From Obelidium mucronatum (taxonomy: Eukaryota; Chytridiomycota; Chytridiomycetes; Chytridiales; Chytriomycetaceae), in NCBI GenBank assembly GCA_025765595.1, contig JAIVFH010000144.1, forward strand, positions 1 to 64,000: 64,000 nt of DNA, written 5' to 3'. The position numbers and the translations under genes were made by a program. Every line of letters begins with the position of its first letter. Position 1 is the first letter of the stretch. Of this stretch, positions 45,755-57,212 are shown one piece after another. The notes beneath the pieces are model-generated. The model did no database searches, was not told where the DNA came from, and saw nothing but the letters and a program-made list of their open reading frames with translations.

Positions 45755-48711
45755 ATGCTGCCCAAAGGCTACTTTTCGTATGCATCAAATATGGTCGCAA
45801 TGACCGCTCCCAATAATACAAACCGCATCGATCCGATTCGATATACTCGAAACTACATAGCCACTTGTGCGGAGGCAGAGGACGATGTGTTTGTCGACGT
45901 TCAATCAGAATCCGATGCCGTCAACAGTACCGACGAATCGGAACACGCCGCTGCAGCAAATAACAAAAGAACTTTTGATTCTGCGTCTGCAAGTCGTTCT
46001 TTTGTCGGAAATCCTGGAAAATTAGTGCCACAAACCGCAATTAAACGAGTTAAAGTGGACAGTGAGGCGAAAAACTGGACTGACGCTTTGGATTGGAATA
46101 GCCCCGGAGAAAGCGATGCTGAAAATATGGAAGCGGAAGATTTGGTCTCTGACGAAGAATGCGGTCAGTGACTTTCCTTGTTTCGACGCGTTCTTAATTA
46201 ACAAAACTATTACATCAGATGATGGTGACGCTACAGAACGTGCACGCAGCAATTACGACGATTTCGACGATGAACTGGAACCCGCCGCGCCGATTTCCAA
46301 AAAGATCCGCCGTGGACCACAAAAAAAACCGCTTCTACTTACTGCCGCCGCAACACGCAAGAAAGCCTATCGCGAATCTACAAAGAAATCGAACGTGCAA
46401 TTGCTTCCTCTTGTCGAATTTTCTCTCCCAAACAACAAAAAGGTCTTGGCAGAAATGCCAATGACCAACAACTTTTTTCTTCGAAACACGGCTCAAAATG
46501 CAATGACGCGACTCCATGCCACGATTCGAGATAGCGGTAAATTTTTGAGCTTATTTTTTTTTGTTTCATTTTTTTTCTGATTATTTGTTTTAAGCTTCCC
46601 TTCTGGAAGAAGAAAAGGCAACCCTGAATGTCTTTGTGGTCTTTTTTTACGGCCACCCTCTCTACGACGCGCTGATTGTCTCACTGATTCGAAACTACTC
46701 TTCAATGTCCACCGAAACCAAAAACGACGTCAACAACATCGCCAACGATTTTCTCACCAAGCTTCAAGCCCCTGGATTGAGTACATATCGCTCTGTTCGC
46801 CGCTCCTTCTACAGATATGCGGAATATATGGAGGAGCACTTGCAAGATCTTGCACGATTAGTGGACGAAGCGGAAGCAGCAAAGCAACCCACCAATCACT
46901 TGGTGGATCTCATTCACCAGTTTCGCGAGTATCTGACCAAACCAAAGACAAGTCTTCATGGCGTCAAATTCATCAAAATGTATGGTGAAAAGGAGTTGGA
47001 ACGAAAAAACTCTCAGTCCAGAAACGGAGCCAAAGGTTTTGGTTCTTTTCAGTTGCTTGTTTTTCGTCAATGCTAATTTTATTTCTTCATCAGGAACAAA
47101 ACAAGCGACTCCATACCACAAACAGGCGTTTATTTGGGTGATTCGAATCTGCCAAGCGATTTTAGGTGTCAAGATTGACTTTGACCGTGAATCGCTCAGT
47201 GCCGAATCAAGTTCGTTTTTTTTCTTGCTTTTTTTTTGTTTTCGAAAATAACAGCTGACAATTGCTACAGCCAATATTCGCGCCAACGTCGGCCAAGAAT
47301 ATCAAATCAACGACGTCGACCGCCAGGCTACCAAGCGCAAGGCGGCTTTGTCGTATGAGGACCAGATTGCCGCTCGCGAGTATTTCTACACGTCCAATCG
47401 CGTCAATCCCTTTGATGGGATTGTTTTCTTGAATATGGGCCGCGCAATGATGACCCGAGCTCAAGAGCGCCGTTTTACTGAATACTTGGACCTTGACGCA
47501 AATGAGCACTACACAGCTTCCTACACGGACCGAAACAAAAGCAGAATTCCGAAGATGATGGTCACTGAGCTCTTAATGGACAAGAATAAGCTGTCGCATC
47601 TTTTTAGTCATGTCGGTCAAGATGACAAGTCCATTGTTTCTGCTGCCACCCACCGCAATGCTGCATTTTCTGTCGATGTTGCGGTCGCTCAATTTTTGTT
47701 TCAAAAGCATTCAGTCCTAAAGATTGCTTGGCCGCCCTTCGAAGACGGGTACGATGTTTGCAAAAGATATGCACTGATGCCAGGAACAGACCCGTTGAAG
47801 CCAATGTCCCACGGCAACTTGAATCAAATGTTGCGAAGCTGTTATACTACTATTGGTCGCTATACTGCTGGATTGGTTACTCACTTGGAACGTAAGGAAG
47901 GGTCGTATTGGCGCCGAGCGTTGGGATGTCCCAATGAAGAAATTGAGGATTCAAACTGGAGTTCGGGACAGCAAACTGGAAAAAAGGCGGTCTACAAGTC
48001 GGTTTACAACAAGGGATTCAGTACTGATTTTATTGTGGCCAGCACCGACCACGGCGTTTGTGAACAAAAGGAGGTTTATTTTATTCCCTGGGACGTCGAT
48101 GTAAGTATTAGTGCACTTTCAATTGCGTATATGCTGCTGACTTTTATTTTAGGTTCCTCAGAATCTTTTGGATTCGACGTGGCCTGAGTTGGATCCCTTC
48201 TTTCAACTGATTGCGGCAAGTGCTCCAGGTTTCGGCGACAGCGAATCGTTTCAAGGATTAGCCCGAGCGCTTAGTCTTTTCAAGAAGCGGTTGTATCAAG
48301 GTTTGTCAATTTATTGATTTGAGTTACAAACTAACCTGCTCAACAGGAACTGCCCATAACATCTACACTGGAATTCTGAAGGAGAATAATCCATTCTTAA
48401 AACACGACGTGTTTCAATCACCGGACTTCAAATTGGTGTTGAAACGTGTTTCAGTCTCTTGCGATGAATACACCGCAAAGTGCGATGCTGCGGTAAGAAT
48501 CTTGAGACAAAATAGCGTGATTTAATCTGTCTTGTTCCAGGGCGCCTGTGGTCCAGCTCCATCGGACTTGGTCGATATTGGAATTTCTGGAGAAAGGCGT
48601 CTCCTTTCACGTTTGGATTCTCAAGATGCTATCATCGGGGGACTTAATACCAATGTAGAATCGTTGATGGCCATGGTTCAGGCTCTGTTGGATAGGCCAT
48701 CAAATGTTTGA
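45755..48711 (+). CDS. Crypton-like tyrosine recombinase (Ndc10/GCR1-like), gene 1
   Basis: Proposed to cut and rejoin DNA at the element ends. Eight exons: 45755-46163, 46219-46536, 46595-47035, 47094-47210, 47271-48100, 48153-48300, 48347-48492 and 48541-48711. Total 2580 bp, 859 residues, no stops, all introns GT-AG. The N-terminal half is acidic and Lys/Arg-rich. The catalytic part (exon 5) shows MMTRAQERR (candidate first Arg), ATHRNAAFSTD-like AATHRNAAFSVDVAVAQF, THLERKEGSYWRRALG (H-x-x-R) and YKSVYNKGF (candidate Tyr), then HGVCEQKEVYFIPWDVD. These follow the order R, H-x-x-R, Y of fungal Crypton proteins with Ndc10 domain 2. The later Met at 45791 is an alternative start. Convergent with its paralogue, 147 bp apart. 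Confidence 0.82.
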
Positions 48712-48858
48712 GCATGAAAAAAGGATGTACTTGTTACATCCAGATAACTGGTTTCATTTATTGCAAATAAACCAGGGTTACCCTACGCAAAATCTCTTCA
48801 CTTCTTTATTCCAATGCTTACATTCTTTCACTTCGCAATGGCTTAAATCTTGGCTCAA

Positions 48859-51800
48859 TTAAATAGTGTCAGATCTGGAATGGACAAGCAATGTCAACAT
48901 TTCAAGTGCTGTCTTCATATTTGCCTTGAGTTCATCGTTGCGTGCTTGAAGTTGGTGAATGTTTTCCTCTTGTATTGCTAATTTATTTAGCAACGTTGTC
49001 TGAAGTTCCTTGAGCTGCCGTGTGTTGCATTCGCGGTCTGTTTCAGCCATCCTTCCCTCATTCTGAATAAATGCCAATGAAAGACTGAACTATCAACATA
49101 AGACCAAAACAAAAGTAGAATGTACCTCTAACAAAACTCTAGCATATTTATCACATTCCAATTTGACCAAAGAACGCAGTAGCAAAAATTCAGCTGATTT
49201 AAAATTCTGATGATTCAATATCGGGTCGTCTTCACGAAGAGAGCCAGTATAAAGCAAATGAGCACATCCTGTGTTTTCGATCACATTAAAATGTTTTCGT
49301 TGGTCAATTGGTCAAAAGAAATCCTACCTGTATATAGCCGACCCTTTAGCTGTTTGATGCTACGAACCAACCCTGCCATACCATGGTTGTTGGCAAAGCC
49401 TGGTGCACCGGAGTCCACAAGCGCTATAATTTCATTGAAAAAAGGCCAGGTTGCGGCCAAAAGGCTGGCAGGTACCTGAAACGTTTTGATTCAAAACATT
49501 GGGTATGAAACAAGTAAAAACCTACCTCAACATCCCAAGGAATGTGGTACCTTTCAAAACACTCCGCTACCCCATGGTCTGTATTGACCACCACAAACTC
49601 TTTGGAGTAGCCTTCATTATATGCAGACAAGAACACAGGTTTTTTTCCTGGTTTTTTGTTGAGACTCCAGTTTGCCTTTTCAATGTGTTCGACCCCACAA
49701 CCCCTCCTTATAAGTGCCTCAGAACCATTGGTTCTAGTGTGATGGCCAACAAGTCCAGGGAAAAATTTACCCACGTGAATCAGCCCACGCTTTAAAACCT
49801 TGTTCATTGTCGAGTTTGAAATTGGATTCGACTCATTGCTTCCAGGAAAAAGAAAACAGTTCTTGCAAGCATCGTGGCCTCCTGCAAAATCTGGGACCTT
49901 GTTCTTTCGAACTTCAAAGTGCTCCTGGAAATGCAGAGCAAGAGCAACGTCTGTTGAGAACAACGCATTTCTGTGGGTAGCCACAGTCATGGTAGTTGTA
50001 GCGTTCATACCAACTTTTGTAAATGCGTGAAGCAGCTTCGATCGCTTTAACGTAACAGTCATTTGTAGCATTTGAGGCACCTGTTGGCGTGGCGTACAGT
50101 GCTGCGAGTCCACCATGTGAGCATCCAAGTTGAGAATCCCCGGTATTCTTCGCTCTTGTCCACGAGCCATTGTTTGCCCCCCAAGATTTTCCAAGGCCAG
50201 GTGAGTGAACCGATTGATATTCTTGTCCTTGAGGTTCAAGATAAAAAGGCGAAGCTCCAGCTTGTCGGAATCTGTCAAGCTGACCTTTTTTCTTGAAGAT
50301 TGTCTGTCAATTTCGTTGTCAGCCCAAGCCTGGCCCACAGCCAATCTAATACGGCCTGAAATAAAGCATAAGCGTTTCCTCCGATGGAAAACTTGTCATG
50401 TCTGCAGATACCTGATTCAACTGCCATTGCCTTTAGATTTCCAGTCAACGGCACAATGTTGTCATACAAACAAGAGGAAATCTTATGGATGATTTCAAAC
50501 GCTTGCTTACAATAATCAGTAGCCATCTTCACCCCTTTCAAAGAAAAGGATAAGTATAAAGCCAAACTACAATGTGAGTACATACCTCTGATTCCATTGA
50601 GAGATGATGAAGTTGCACGATCCATGGGCTTTGTTCCATAGATCCTAATAAACATTTTCCCATGCATATTGGGATCAGGTTTATACCCAGCCACTTCATA
50701 CGCCGCAATCTCCTCCTCAACAGATTCAACTGATTGGCCTCGCGATAAAAGATTCACCCTCATCTCTTTCAACTCCAACAGGTACTCTGCCATGAATTCA
50801 ACATAACGAAAAAGGGCTTTGCGTAATGAGAGGTATGTGGACAACCCTGGGATTCGCATTTTCTCAAAAAGCCAGCTTGACAGAGCATCTAATTGGTTTC
50901 GAAATTCCAGGCTTCGAGTCGAATACCTTTCGACCATGATTCTTAGTATTGGACTAAGAAGTGTGTGGCCTGCAAATGCCGTGACAAAGACATGCAGATA
51001 TTCTCTTTGATTGGGACGAAGACTATCTAATTTAATGCAACATTATTGATGGGAGGCGAATAGGAATAAAATAAACAAGTATACTTGTGTCATTGATCAT
51101 CTGATGAATGCCCATCATCTCGTTCCTTCTTCGCACCCCTTCACGCATGTTGATGCATGGAGGCATTATTTCAGTATATCCCCCCCCTGGATAACTATAT
51201 GGGACTGGAGCAATGGCCACTGGAACTGGTAACTTATTTTCGGATCTGGTTTGCCGTTTACGGACAGCCTCGGGATTCTGAGACAGAGATTTTTTGCTGG
51301 GTCCGCGGTGGCGTGCTGGTACGACTAGCGGTGGCGTAGATGCCGTTTCGGTGTCATTCTTTGATTCTGGATCAGATTCTAGAATCTCTGCTTCTTCTCG
51401 GTCGCTCCAACTGTCGGAATCCTCTTCATCTAGTTTAAAGCTTTATTAATGATATTTATTTGCCAAGTGTTAAGAAATACCAGAGCCGCTGTCAGTTCCG
51501 TTTTCGTCAGAATCCTCAAACCACTCATTCAGTTTCCTTGATTTTCTATTTTCACCGCCAACAAGATCATCCTCTAATATTTGGTGTTAATTACGATCAT
51601 ATAGCAATATTTGTGGATCGAAAACAGACTTACCATTACCATTTTGGCGCATTCGTTTTTCCTTTGGAGCCGAAGGCTTCAGGACAGCACTGAATTGATT
51701 TATAACCTCTGACGCGGATTCTTTCACATTGTGAGTTAACTAAATTCGATTAATAAAACTCACCAGACAGTGTCGAGCTTATTTTTTGCAAGGTCGTCTT

Positions 51801-52003
51801 CACTCTCGTGACAATGGAAGCTTGATTTGCCAATGCCCCTTGTTTCGGACGCCATCAGCATAAGTATCATAGTATGGGATTTGTCTGGTCCTGTAGAAAC
51901 CTGATAATGGGTGTGTTTCTTCATGTCGTTGCTTGAGTGGGTGAGCGCGAGTTGCTGCAGAATTCATTTCAGAACTCAATTTGACAGAACAGCTAAATCG
52001 CAT
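48859..52003 (-). CDS. Crypton-like tyrosine recombinase (Ndc10/GCR1-like), gene 2
   Basis: Paralogue of gene 1. Eleven exons from 51901-52003 through 51764-51838, 51634-51720, 51481-51573, 51085-51429, 50586-51026, 50412-50534, 49526-50355, 49328-49475, 49126-49268 to 48859-49062. Total 2592 bp, 863 residues, no stops. Exons of 441, 830 and 148 bp are exactly the size of the matching gene 1 exons. Catalytic landmarks: ARGQERRIPGILNLD, ATHRNALFSTDVALAL, GHHTRTNGSEALIRRG (H-x-x-R) and FLSAYNEGY, then HGVAECFERYHIPWDVEV. The C-terminus is a predicted coiled coil (CNTRQLKELQTTLLNKLAIQ). The two proteins have diverged clearly, so this is an old duplication with both copies kept. An internal Met at about 51967 is an alternative start. 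Confidence 0.82.
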
Positions 52004-52009
52004 GAATTA

Positions 52010-52430
52010 CCAAAAGCATTGCCGAAACAAATCCTGGATAAGAATCTCGCATATGTCTAAATTGGCTAAAGGAGAAGTGTTCAAGACAAAAGGAGTTGGA
52101 GCCTTCTCAAAAACTACAGCTGAAAGCGTGTTTTCGTGATTTTCGAAGAGAAGCAAAAATAAATAAGAAATAAAGATGCTTGTTTATTAAATGCACATAG
52201 GTACTTCAATGGACTTTCAATATGCAGGATGTTCGTGACTGCGAGCGAAAAATTTCCGTTCTCACATTATCGTAAGTGAAGATCCTGAACACAGCACACC
52301 GGAGCAGACCATTCCGTAGTCCTTTCGATCAAGTTGTACTTGATTGGAAGCGGAGATCGGGATAAATGAGGACGAAGTTACTCAAGGTGATGGGACTATT
52401 GTCGATAGAAAGACAAACGCACCATGGATG
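52010..52430. other. Right part of the element without a gene
   Basis: AT-rich upstream region of recombinase gene 2. No separate gene is supported; a short frame at 52344-52697 overlaps the repeat motifs and looks spurious. Confidence 0.45.
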
Positions 52431-52433
52431 CAA

Positions 52434-52862
52434 ATTCGAAATTCTGTTGCAGCGAATCAGTTCCATTCAAGGTTAGTAAATACTGTGCCGAACCTGAGCG
52501 AGCTGTCGATTCTCCTGGATGAGCGAAAAAGCAGTGATCCAGTATCCGTCCTGAGACCAAAATCGAAATCCTGGCGCAGCGAAACAGATTTATTTCGAGT
52601 AGAGAAGGGCTGTGTAGAAGATGGAGGCGGTGCGGGGTGCGTAGAGCAAATGGCGGCGACGATTTGTGTTTTTTCGATGGGGATCGATCCAGTTTGATAG
52701 GAGGCTTATTTTGACATTCTGACGCAGCCAAAAGCATCAAATTGGCGTGTAGAATGCACTGATTTAGTGGGGTTACGATTCGACGTAAGATGGGCGACTT
52801 ATGTTTGGTGGAGGACCCTTTTTCGGAGAGGGATTTTCGACATTCTGATGCGGCGAAAATCG
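52434..52862. repeat. Four right-end repeat motifs
   Basis: Related words at about 52436 (AAATTCTGTTGCAGCGAA), 52566 (AATCCTGGCGCAGCGAAA), 52714 (ACATTCTGACGCAGCCAAA) and 52839 (ACATTCTGATGCGGCGAAAA). They are less exact than the left iterons. Position suggests recombinase-binding or replication repeats of the right end. Confidence 0.65.
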
Positions 52863-52892
52863 AGTATTTGATGCATTTCATGCATCGATCGA

Positions 52893-52940
52893 GTATGGCG
52901 GCCGTAGGCCGCCAGTGGAGCAGATGGCGGAGCCATCTGT
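52893..52940. repeat. Two triloop hairpins at the right end
   Basis: GGCGGCC, GTA loop, GGCCGCC (about 52898-52914) and AGATGGC, GGA loop, GCCATCT (about 52923-52939). They sit directly inside the right arm, mirroring the hairpin of the left end. Confidence 0.7.
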
Positions 52941-52963
52941 AGCAAATGTCCCAAAAAATTTAC
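52941..52963 (-). promoter_or_regulatory. Right recombination arm of the tRNA-Cys element
   Basis: AGCAAATGTCCCA followed by AAAAATTTAC. It is the inverted partner of 45177-45199 with 21 of 23 matches, and its last three bases overlap the TACC direct repeat. Confidence 0.7.
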
Positions 52964-52980
52964 CACTGAGCTACCAGTGC
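52961..52980 (-). pseudogene. tRNA-Cys(GCA), 5' part, split by an insertion
   Basis: On the minus strand: GCACTGG acceptor, TA, then GCTCAGTGGTA of the D-arm, stopping exactly at the element boundary. Joined to 45119-45174 through GGTA it gives a 72-nt tRNA-Cys with acceptor GCACTGG/CCGGTGC fully paired (one G-T). Confidence 0.9.
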
Positions 52981-53059
52981 TTAGTGAGCTCTCAGTGCTT
53001 AGTTATTATCTTAGTCTCATTCATTATAATATTTTGATGTAAAAAGCAAATGCCCCAAA

Positions 53060-53900
53060 CTAAAGCATCTGTTTTTTGAATAGCCACACCGCCATTCGTG
53101 ACAGCCAATCCAATCTTCTTTTCCACCCTGCTGACGAGAGATTGTCAAGCACCCAATTGTCAACAAGCTTGACCCAACAGTCATAAAACTGCTTAGGTGC
53201 AGTTGGTGTCTTGTCAATTGCTTGACTACGGAAGGTTAAGAAGAACTTGACTTGATTTCCTTTAGCACCAAAGAGTTTTGCGATGGAGTTTGGGTCTTTG
53301 GACACGCTGAAGGCATCGTCCTGAATCGAGCAAAAAGATAAGAACATGAGTTGTTCATTATTCCAAAGTACGACAAGAAAGAGCACTTACACAAATTACA
53401 GTTCCGCTGGCTCTGTGGAGGGCAATAAGTCCATTGAAGTGATTGGACGATTCTGGTTTGGGAGAATCAAATTCACAACCATCTGTAATGCGCATTTTGA
53501 TTTCAGGGGATCATAGAGTGCGAACTGCTTCATCTGTGACAGATTCAGTCCTGGCAGGGTGGTTTTGTTTGAGGATGAACACAAAACAAAATCATTTACT
53601 CAACCGGCGAGCCATTCGATTGACTCCATGATTGCGTCTTGGGGCGCCATAAAACTTTGCTTTCGGAAACAATTGGTAGAACAGTGGAAATGTAAGAATG
53701 TGGAATGGATTTGTTGCAACAACTGTGTCCAGCAATTCCCATTTTGAGTCAATTGATTGACACAGCAAATTTGCATTCAGAGAAACAGCGGACAAAGCTG
53801 CAAATTTTCCTGTGCTCAGCTTGATGAATGTCATGTAGGTTTTGATGTTGACCACACCGTGCAAGTGGAACGGTGTTTGAAGTATGGGGTGATTTCTTGC
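53060..53900 (-). pseudogene. Broken metallo-hydrolase-like (DUF4336-type) gene
   Basis: The minus strand reads HGVVNIKTYMTFIKLSTGKF, then VVATNPFHILTFPLFYQLFP and KFYGAPRR. After frame changes it reads MRITDGCEFDSPKPESSNHF and GLIALHRASGTVIC. After a plausible intron (GTAAGT...TTCAG, about 53320-53391) it reads DDAFSVSKDPNSIAKLFGAK and FYDCWVKLVDNWVLDNL. The order THPFH-like, then GTPRH-like, then SNHF, then a DD start recalls a small MBL-fold family; the assignment is from memory. At least two frame breaks and a lost C-terminus suggest a pseudogene. Confidence 0.4.
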
Positions 53901-53959
53901 GGTGAGCTCATGATTCTGGAGAAGGTATTCCTGTTTTTAATACAATTTAAAATATGGTG

Positions 53960-54889
53960 AAAATTTTCCACAAATTTTGAATATGGGTGAATAATAAATC
54001 CAACGTTGCTAACAAGATGTATTTGAAACACCATTCTGAGGAAGGGTGAGTTGATTGAGGCATATTCCTTAACACAGCATGGATTCTTTGTCTCGTTCCT
54101 CCCATTTCTGTCCAATTAAAAACCCTCACATATGTTGTCCCAAGGATATTCCCTTTCATTGTTCAATCTAAAAGGAAAACTCGATCATGTTGAGAAAATT
54201 GTGCTTTCATATGAAAGAATGAAAAATGAAGTGTGCTGTGAAGTTGAAAGAAAGGACCAACCGGCTCTTTTAAATCAGGGCTTCAAAAAATAAAAACTGA
54301 GTTTTTTTATGTTTTTCAGGAGAGGGGTTTTTAAAGACCCTATATCCTTCCCTCAAGCACATGCCACTTGTGAGAGTGATTTAGTGCACATCTACTTCGA
54401 AATTAGAAAGTTACAGAAGAGTAAGGCTTTGTGTTGGTCGGCAAGATTGCATTGAATGGCAGGCCACGGGAGGACTTTTTGCTGACAAGCTCTAACAATT
54501 TGGCAGTAGCCACTACTGATTGCAGCTGATTGCAATATCCTGGCTGTTTCGAAATACTGTACCACTCACAGAGAACATACAGGATTGGCTGCTTCAACTG
54601 CATCAAGGTTAGTATCCCATAAGACAGTTGACACCATCAGGATTGTTGTCGTAGATCTGTATATATCAAACAAAATAAAGAAAAGGGCTGTGTCATCTGA
54701 ATTAGGTGGAGCTCTTCCTATTTTGTAGTTTGGGTAAGAAAAAACTCAGTTTTTTGACGAAATTGGAGAAATTGGTAAAATAAACTGATTTCTCCAAAAA
54801 TAAACCGATTTCTCCAAAAAAAACGAACTTTTTTTTGCCAACGAAACTTCAATTTTTGTTGTTGAAAATTGCAACTTTGAAACCTAATT
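53960..54889. other. AT-rich stretch without a recognised gene
   Basis: A short minus-strand frame (54403-54606, PILYVLCEWYSISKQPGYCN) may be an old coding scrap. Repeated AAAAACTGAGTTTTTT words occur at about 54292 and 54742. Nothing else is supported. Confidence 0.4.
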
Positions 54890-54894
54890 TATTA

Positions 54895-55387
54895 GGGGGT
54901 TTCAAAGTTAGATTTTTTCAAACAAAAAAAGCTGTTTCTTTGATGTCAAAACTCTTTAAAAAAATCAAGTTTTTCTGGCTGGGGGTTTCAAAGATAAACC
55001 CCAGCTTTTCATGGACCGCCAATGCCCTACCAATGCCCAGCCAATGCCCTGCCTTTCTTCAACTTGGCTCCTGAAACATAAGTACCATTTAAAGCGGCGG
55101 AACCAGTAATAGGTTTGAATTTTTGGCTGTGATTTCCAGCCAGGAAATGATTGTGTTTTATTGAGCAAGAGTTTTGAGCTTTGTGTATGGTTTAACGTTT
55201 GCAGCTGCAGCCGTAGTCTTGGTTGCAGCCTGAGGAATGAGGGCACAACCCTTTGGCATTGCTGCTTGAAAAAAAAAGGAATGAAAAAAACAGCATCTCA
55301 ATTGATGCTTCTTTGAAAAAAAAAAAAACGATTTCTTTGAGAAAAAAATAAAAAGAAGTGGATTTTTTTTGTAACTTTGAAACCCCC
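54895..55387. mobile_element. MITE beside the acid phosphatase start
   Basis: 493 bp with inverted ends GGGGGTTTCAAAGTTA and TAACTTTGAAACCCCC, flanked by TATTA on both sides (54890-54894 and 55388-55392). It has no coding content; inside are CCAATGCC repeats and poly-A/T runs. It ends 27 bp before the ATG at 55415, so it supplies most of the gene's upstream DNA. Confidence 0.75.
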
Positions 55388-55414
55388 TATTATTTCTTTC
55401 CTGCAATTTTTGCA

Positions 55415-57106
55415 ATGACGGAACCAAGTCTGACTCTAAAACAACTTCTCATTGTCCATCGTCACGGAGAGCGAGTTCCCGGTACGTTGAAAAAAGCAAA
55501 GATGACTGAACGTTTATCCGTTTTACTAATTCAACCTCCAGTTCGCCACGTCGAGAGAATTCACCAACCCGGATCTCACGCCTTCAATCTTCTCTGGAAC
55601 CAATGCTCTGTACCTCCATTCATTACCGCTCTTCATGAGTTTCGCCAATCATTTGAACCAGCTCTGCCTCAATCTGCGTTTGGGTTCCTGTCTCGATTTG
55701 CCCATGCTCCGCACTACCCGCCCATCATTGGAGAACTGAAGATCCTACAAGGAGATCGGGATGAATTACCACCGTACCTTTTTTCTAGATCTTCGAGACT
55801 TCAACTGGATACAAAGACCAAAGATTGTAATTTATGGTGTGTAATCATTATCAACTGCAACTTTAAGAGTTTCTAACTCCCTCCTCCTCCTCCTTTTTTT
55901 CATTGACTAGCCATCCTGGCCAACTCACCGACAAGGGAAAACAAACCCTCCTCACTCTCGGCAACTCTATCCGTGAAAAATACACTGACTCTCTCCACTT
56001 CCTTCCCTCCATTCTCACCCCGCACTTCACTACACATAATCTCTACGTGCGCTCAACGGGGTACATTCGCACAATCGAGTCGGTGCAATATCTTCTTGGA
56101 GGCTTGTTCCCGTTCCAAACGCGTGAATTGGGACAGCAAGTCACGATCCACGTGAAGGCAGATGAAAACATGTATATTGACTTCAAATGCAAGAAATTGA
56201 TGGATCTGGTGGAACCGTTCAAGAGAGCTGTGCATGATAGATACAAGGATGCCATGGAAAAACTCATGACGGAATTGACAGCCAAGTTCCCAGGTAACAA
56301 GGCAAACAAGCAGCAGTTACTACTGTTGATAGTGTTTTTTTAAATGCGTTTTTCTCTTTCGTCTAAGAGGAACCAAAGGAAAACAAGGATGGCATGGTTG
56401 ATATGTCAACACCCGGCAGCTTCATAAAACCGTCTGCTCAAAAACAGGATAAATTCAGTATCCAACAAATTGACGCCTTTTACGACACATTTAAAGCAAT
56501 GAAAGCAGCCTCGTTGCCTTTACCAAAAGGCGTGACGGATCAGGATGTGGAATCGTTGGGAAAGATATTCATGGAATACTTTCTGGGAGGATTTGTAGAT
56601 GCTTCTTATTCGCCGCAGCATGGGTCAGAGGTCAAAAGGCTCTTTACGGGTCGATTCGTTGGGGACTTGTTGGATGTTTTGAAGACACGAGTCGAGAAGC
56701 CACTGAATGATCCCTATGGCATAAAATTGGCCTTGTTTTCGGGACATGATACAACAATCGGTCCATTGTTAGTGGGCTTGGGTCTTTTTAATGGAGAGAG
56801 GAGGGAGTGGCCTATGTTTGGGGCCAATGTCACGTTGGAGCTGTTTGAAGATGTCAAGGCAGGAAAGGTTGCACCAGCAGCAGCTGACGATCGCCACTTT
56901 GTTCGCGTAAGATACAATGGTGTTGCACAAAAGCTTGATTTTTGTCAAGCCAGAGGTACGTTCATCTGCTTGCTTTCTTCACTTTCTTACATCTCTACAA
57001 AGGCTCGCACTTTGTTGGAGATCCCACTTTATGCACTTACAAGGCATTTAATGATGCTATGAAATTAATTGTTCCCCAAGATTATTGTGCAGAGTGTAAG
57101 TTGTGA
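55415..57106 (+). CDS. Histidine acid phosphatase family protein
   Basis: Hydrolyses phosphate monoesters through a phospho-histidine; the arrangement recalls lysophosphatidic acid phosphatase (ACP6-like) enzymes. Exons 55415-55836, 55911-56293, 56368-56955 and 57003-57106 total 1497 bp, 498 residues, all in phase. The motif LIVHRHGERVPG near residue 15 is the RHGxR catalytic loop. HPGQLTDKGKQ and YVRSTGYIRTIESVQ follow, and LFSGHDTTIGPLL is the HD proton-donor motif. The C-terminus is Cys-containing (YCAECKL). No signal peptide is visible, so the protein may be cytosolic or mitochondrial. The upstream MITE may influence expression. Confidence 0.9.
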
Positions 57107-57212
57107 TAAAGAAACGTTGATAAAATCCGGCCAGTGCTCAATAAAAAACAAGATCAAATCAAAATCAAAATTCTCCATTATTTAACTTCTCTTGTTTTAA
57201 TGTTGTTACTCT

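Larger units (their letters stand above)
45171..52964. mobile_element. 7.8-kb Crypton-like tyrosine-recombinase element integrated in tRNA-Cys
   Basis: Bounded by the direct repeat TACC (45171-45174 and 52961-52964), with the two halves of a tRNA-Cys gene outside. Just inside each end is a 23-bp inverted arm with 21 matches, sharing TGGGACATTTGCT. A triloop hairpin follows. The left has five copies of GCGTCGCAGACT; the right has four copies of an ATTCTG-x-x-GC-x-GC motif. The cargo is two intact, convergent recombinase-like genes. Direct target repeats with no long duplication match insertion of a circle by a tyrosine recombinase, as proposed for Cryptons. Confidence 0.85.

Noticed and set aside
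52344..52697. 117-residue open frame at the right end of the element
   Set aside because: It is built over the loose right-end repeat motifs and has no domain or paralogue.
54895..55387. Promoter hairpin rather than a MITE
   Set aside because: The inverted ends are flanked by a TATTA duplication, which fits insertion better.
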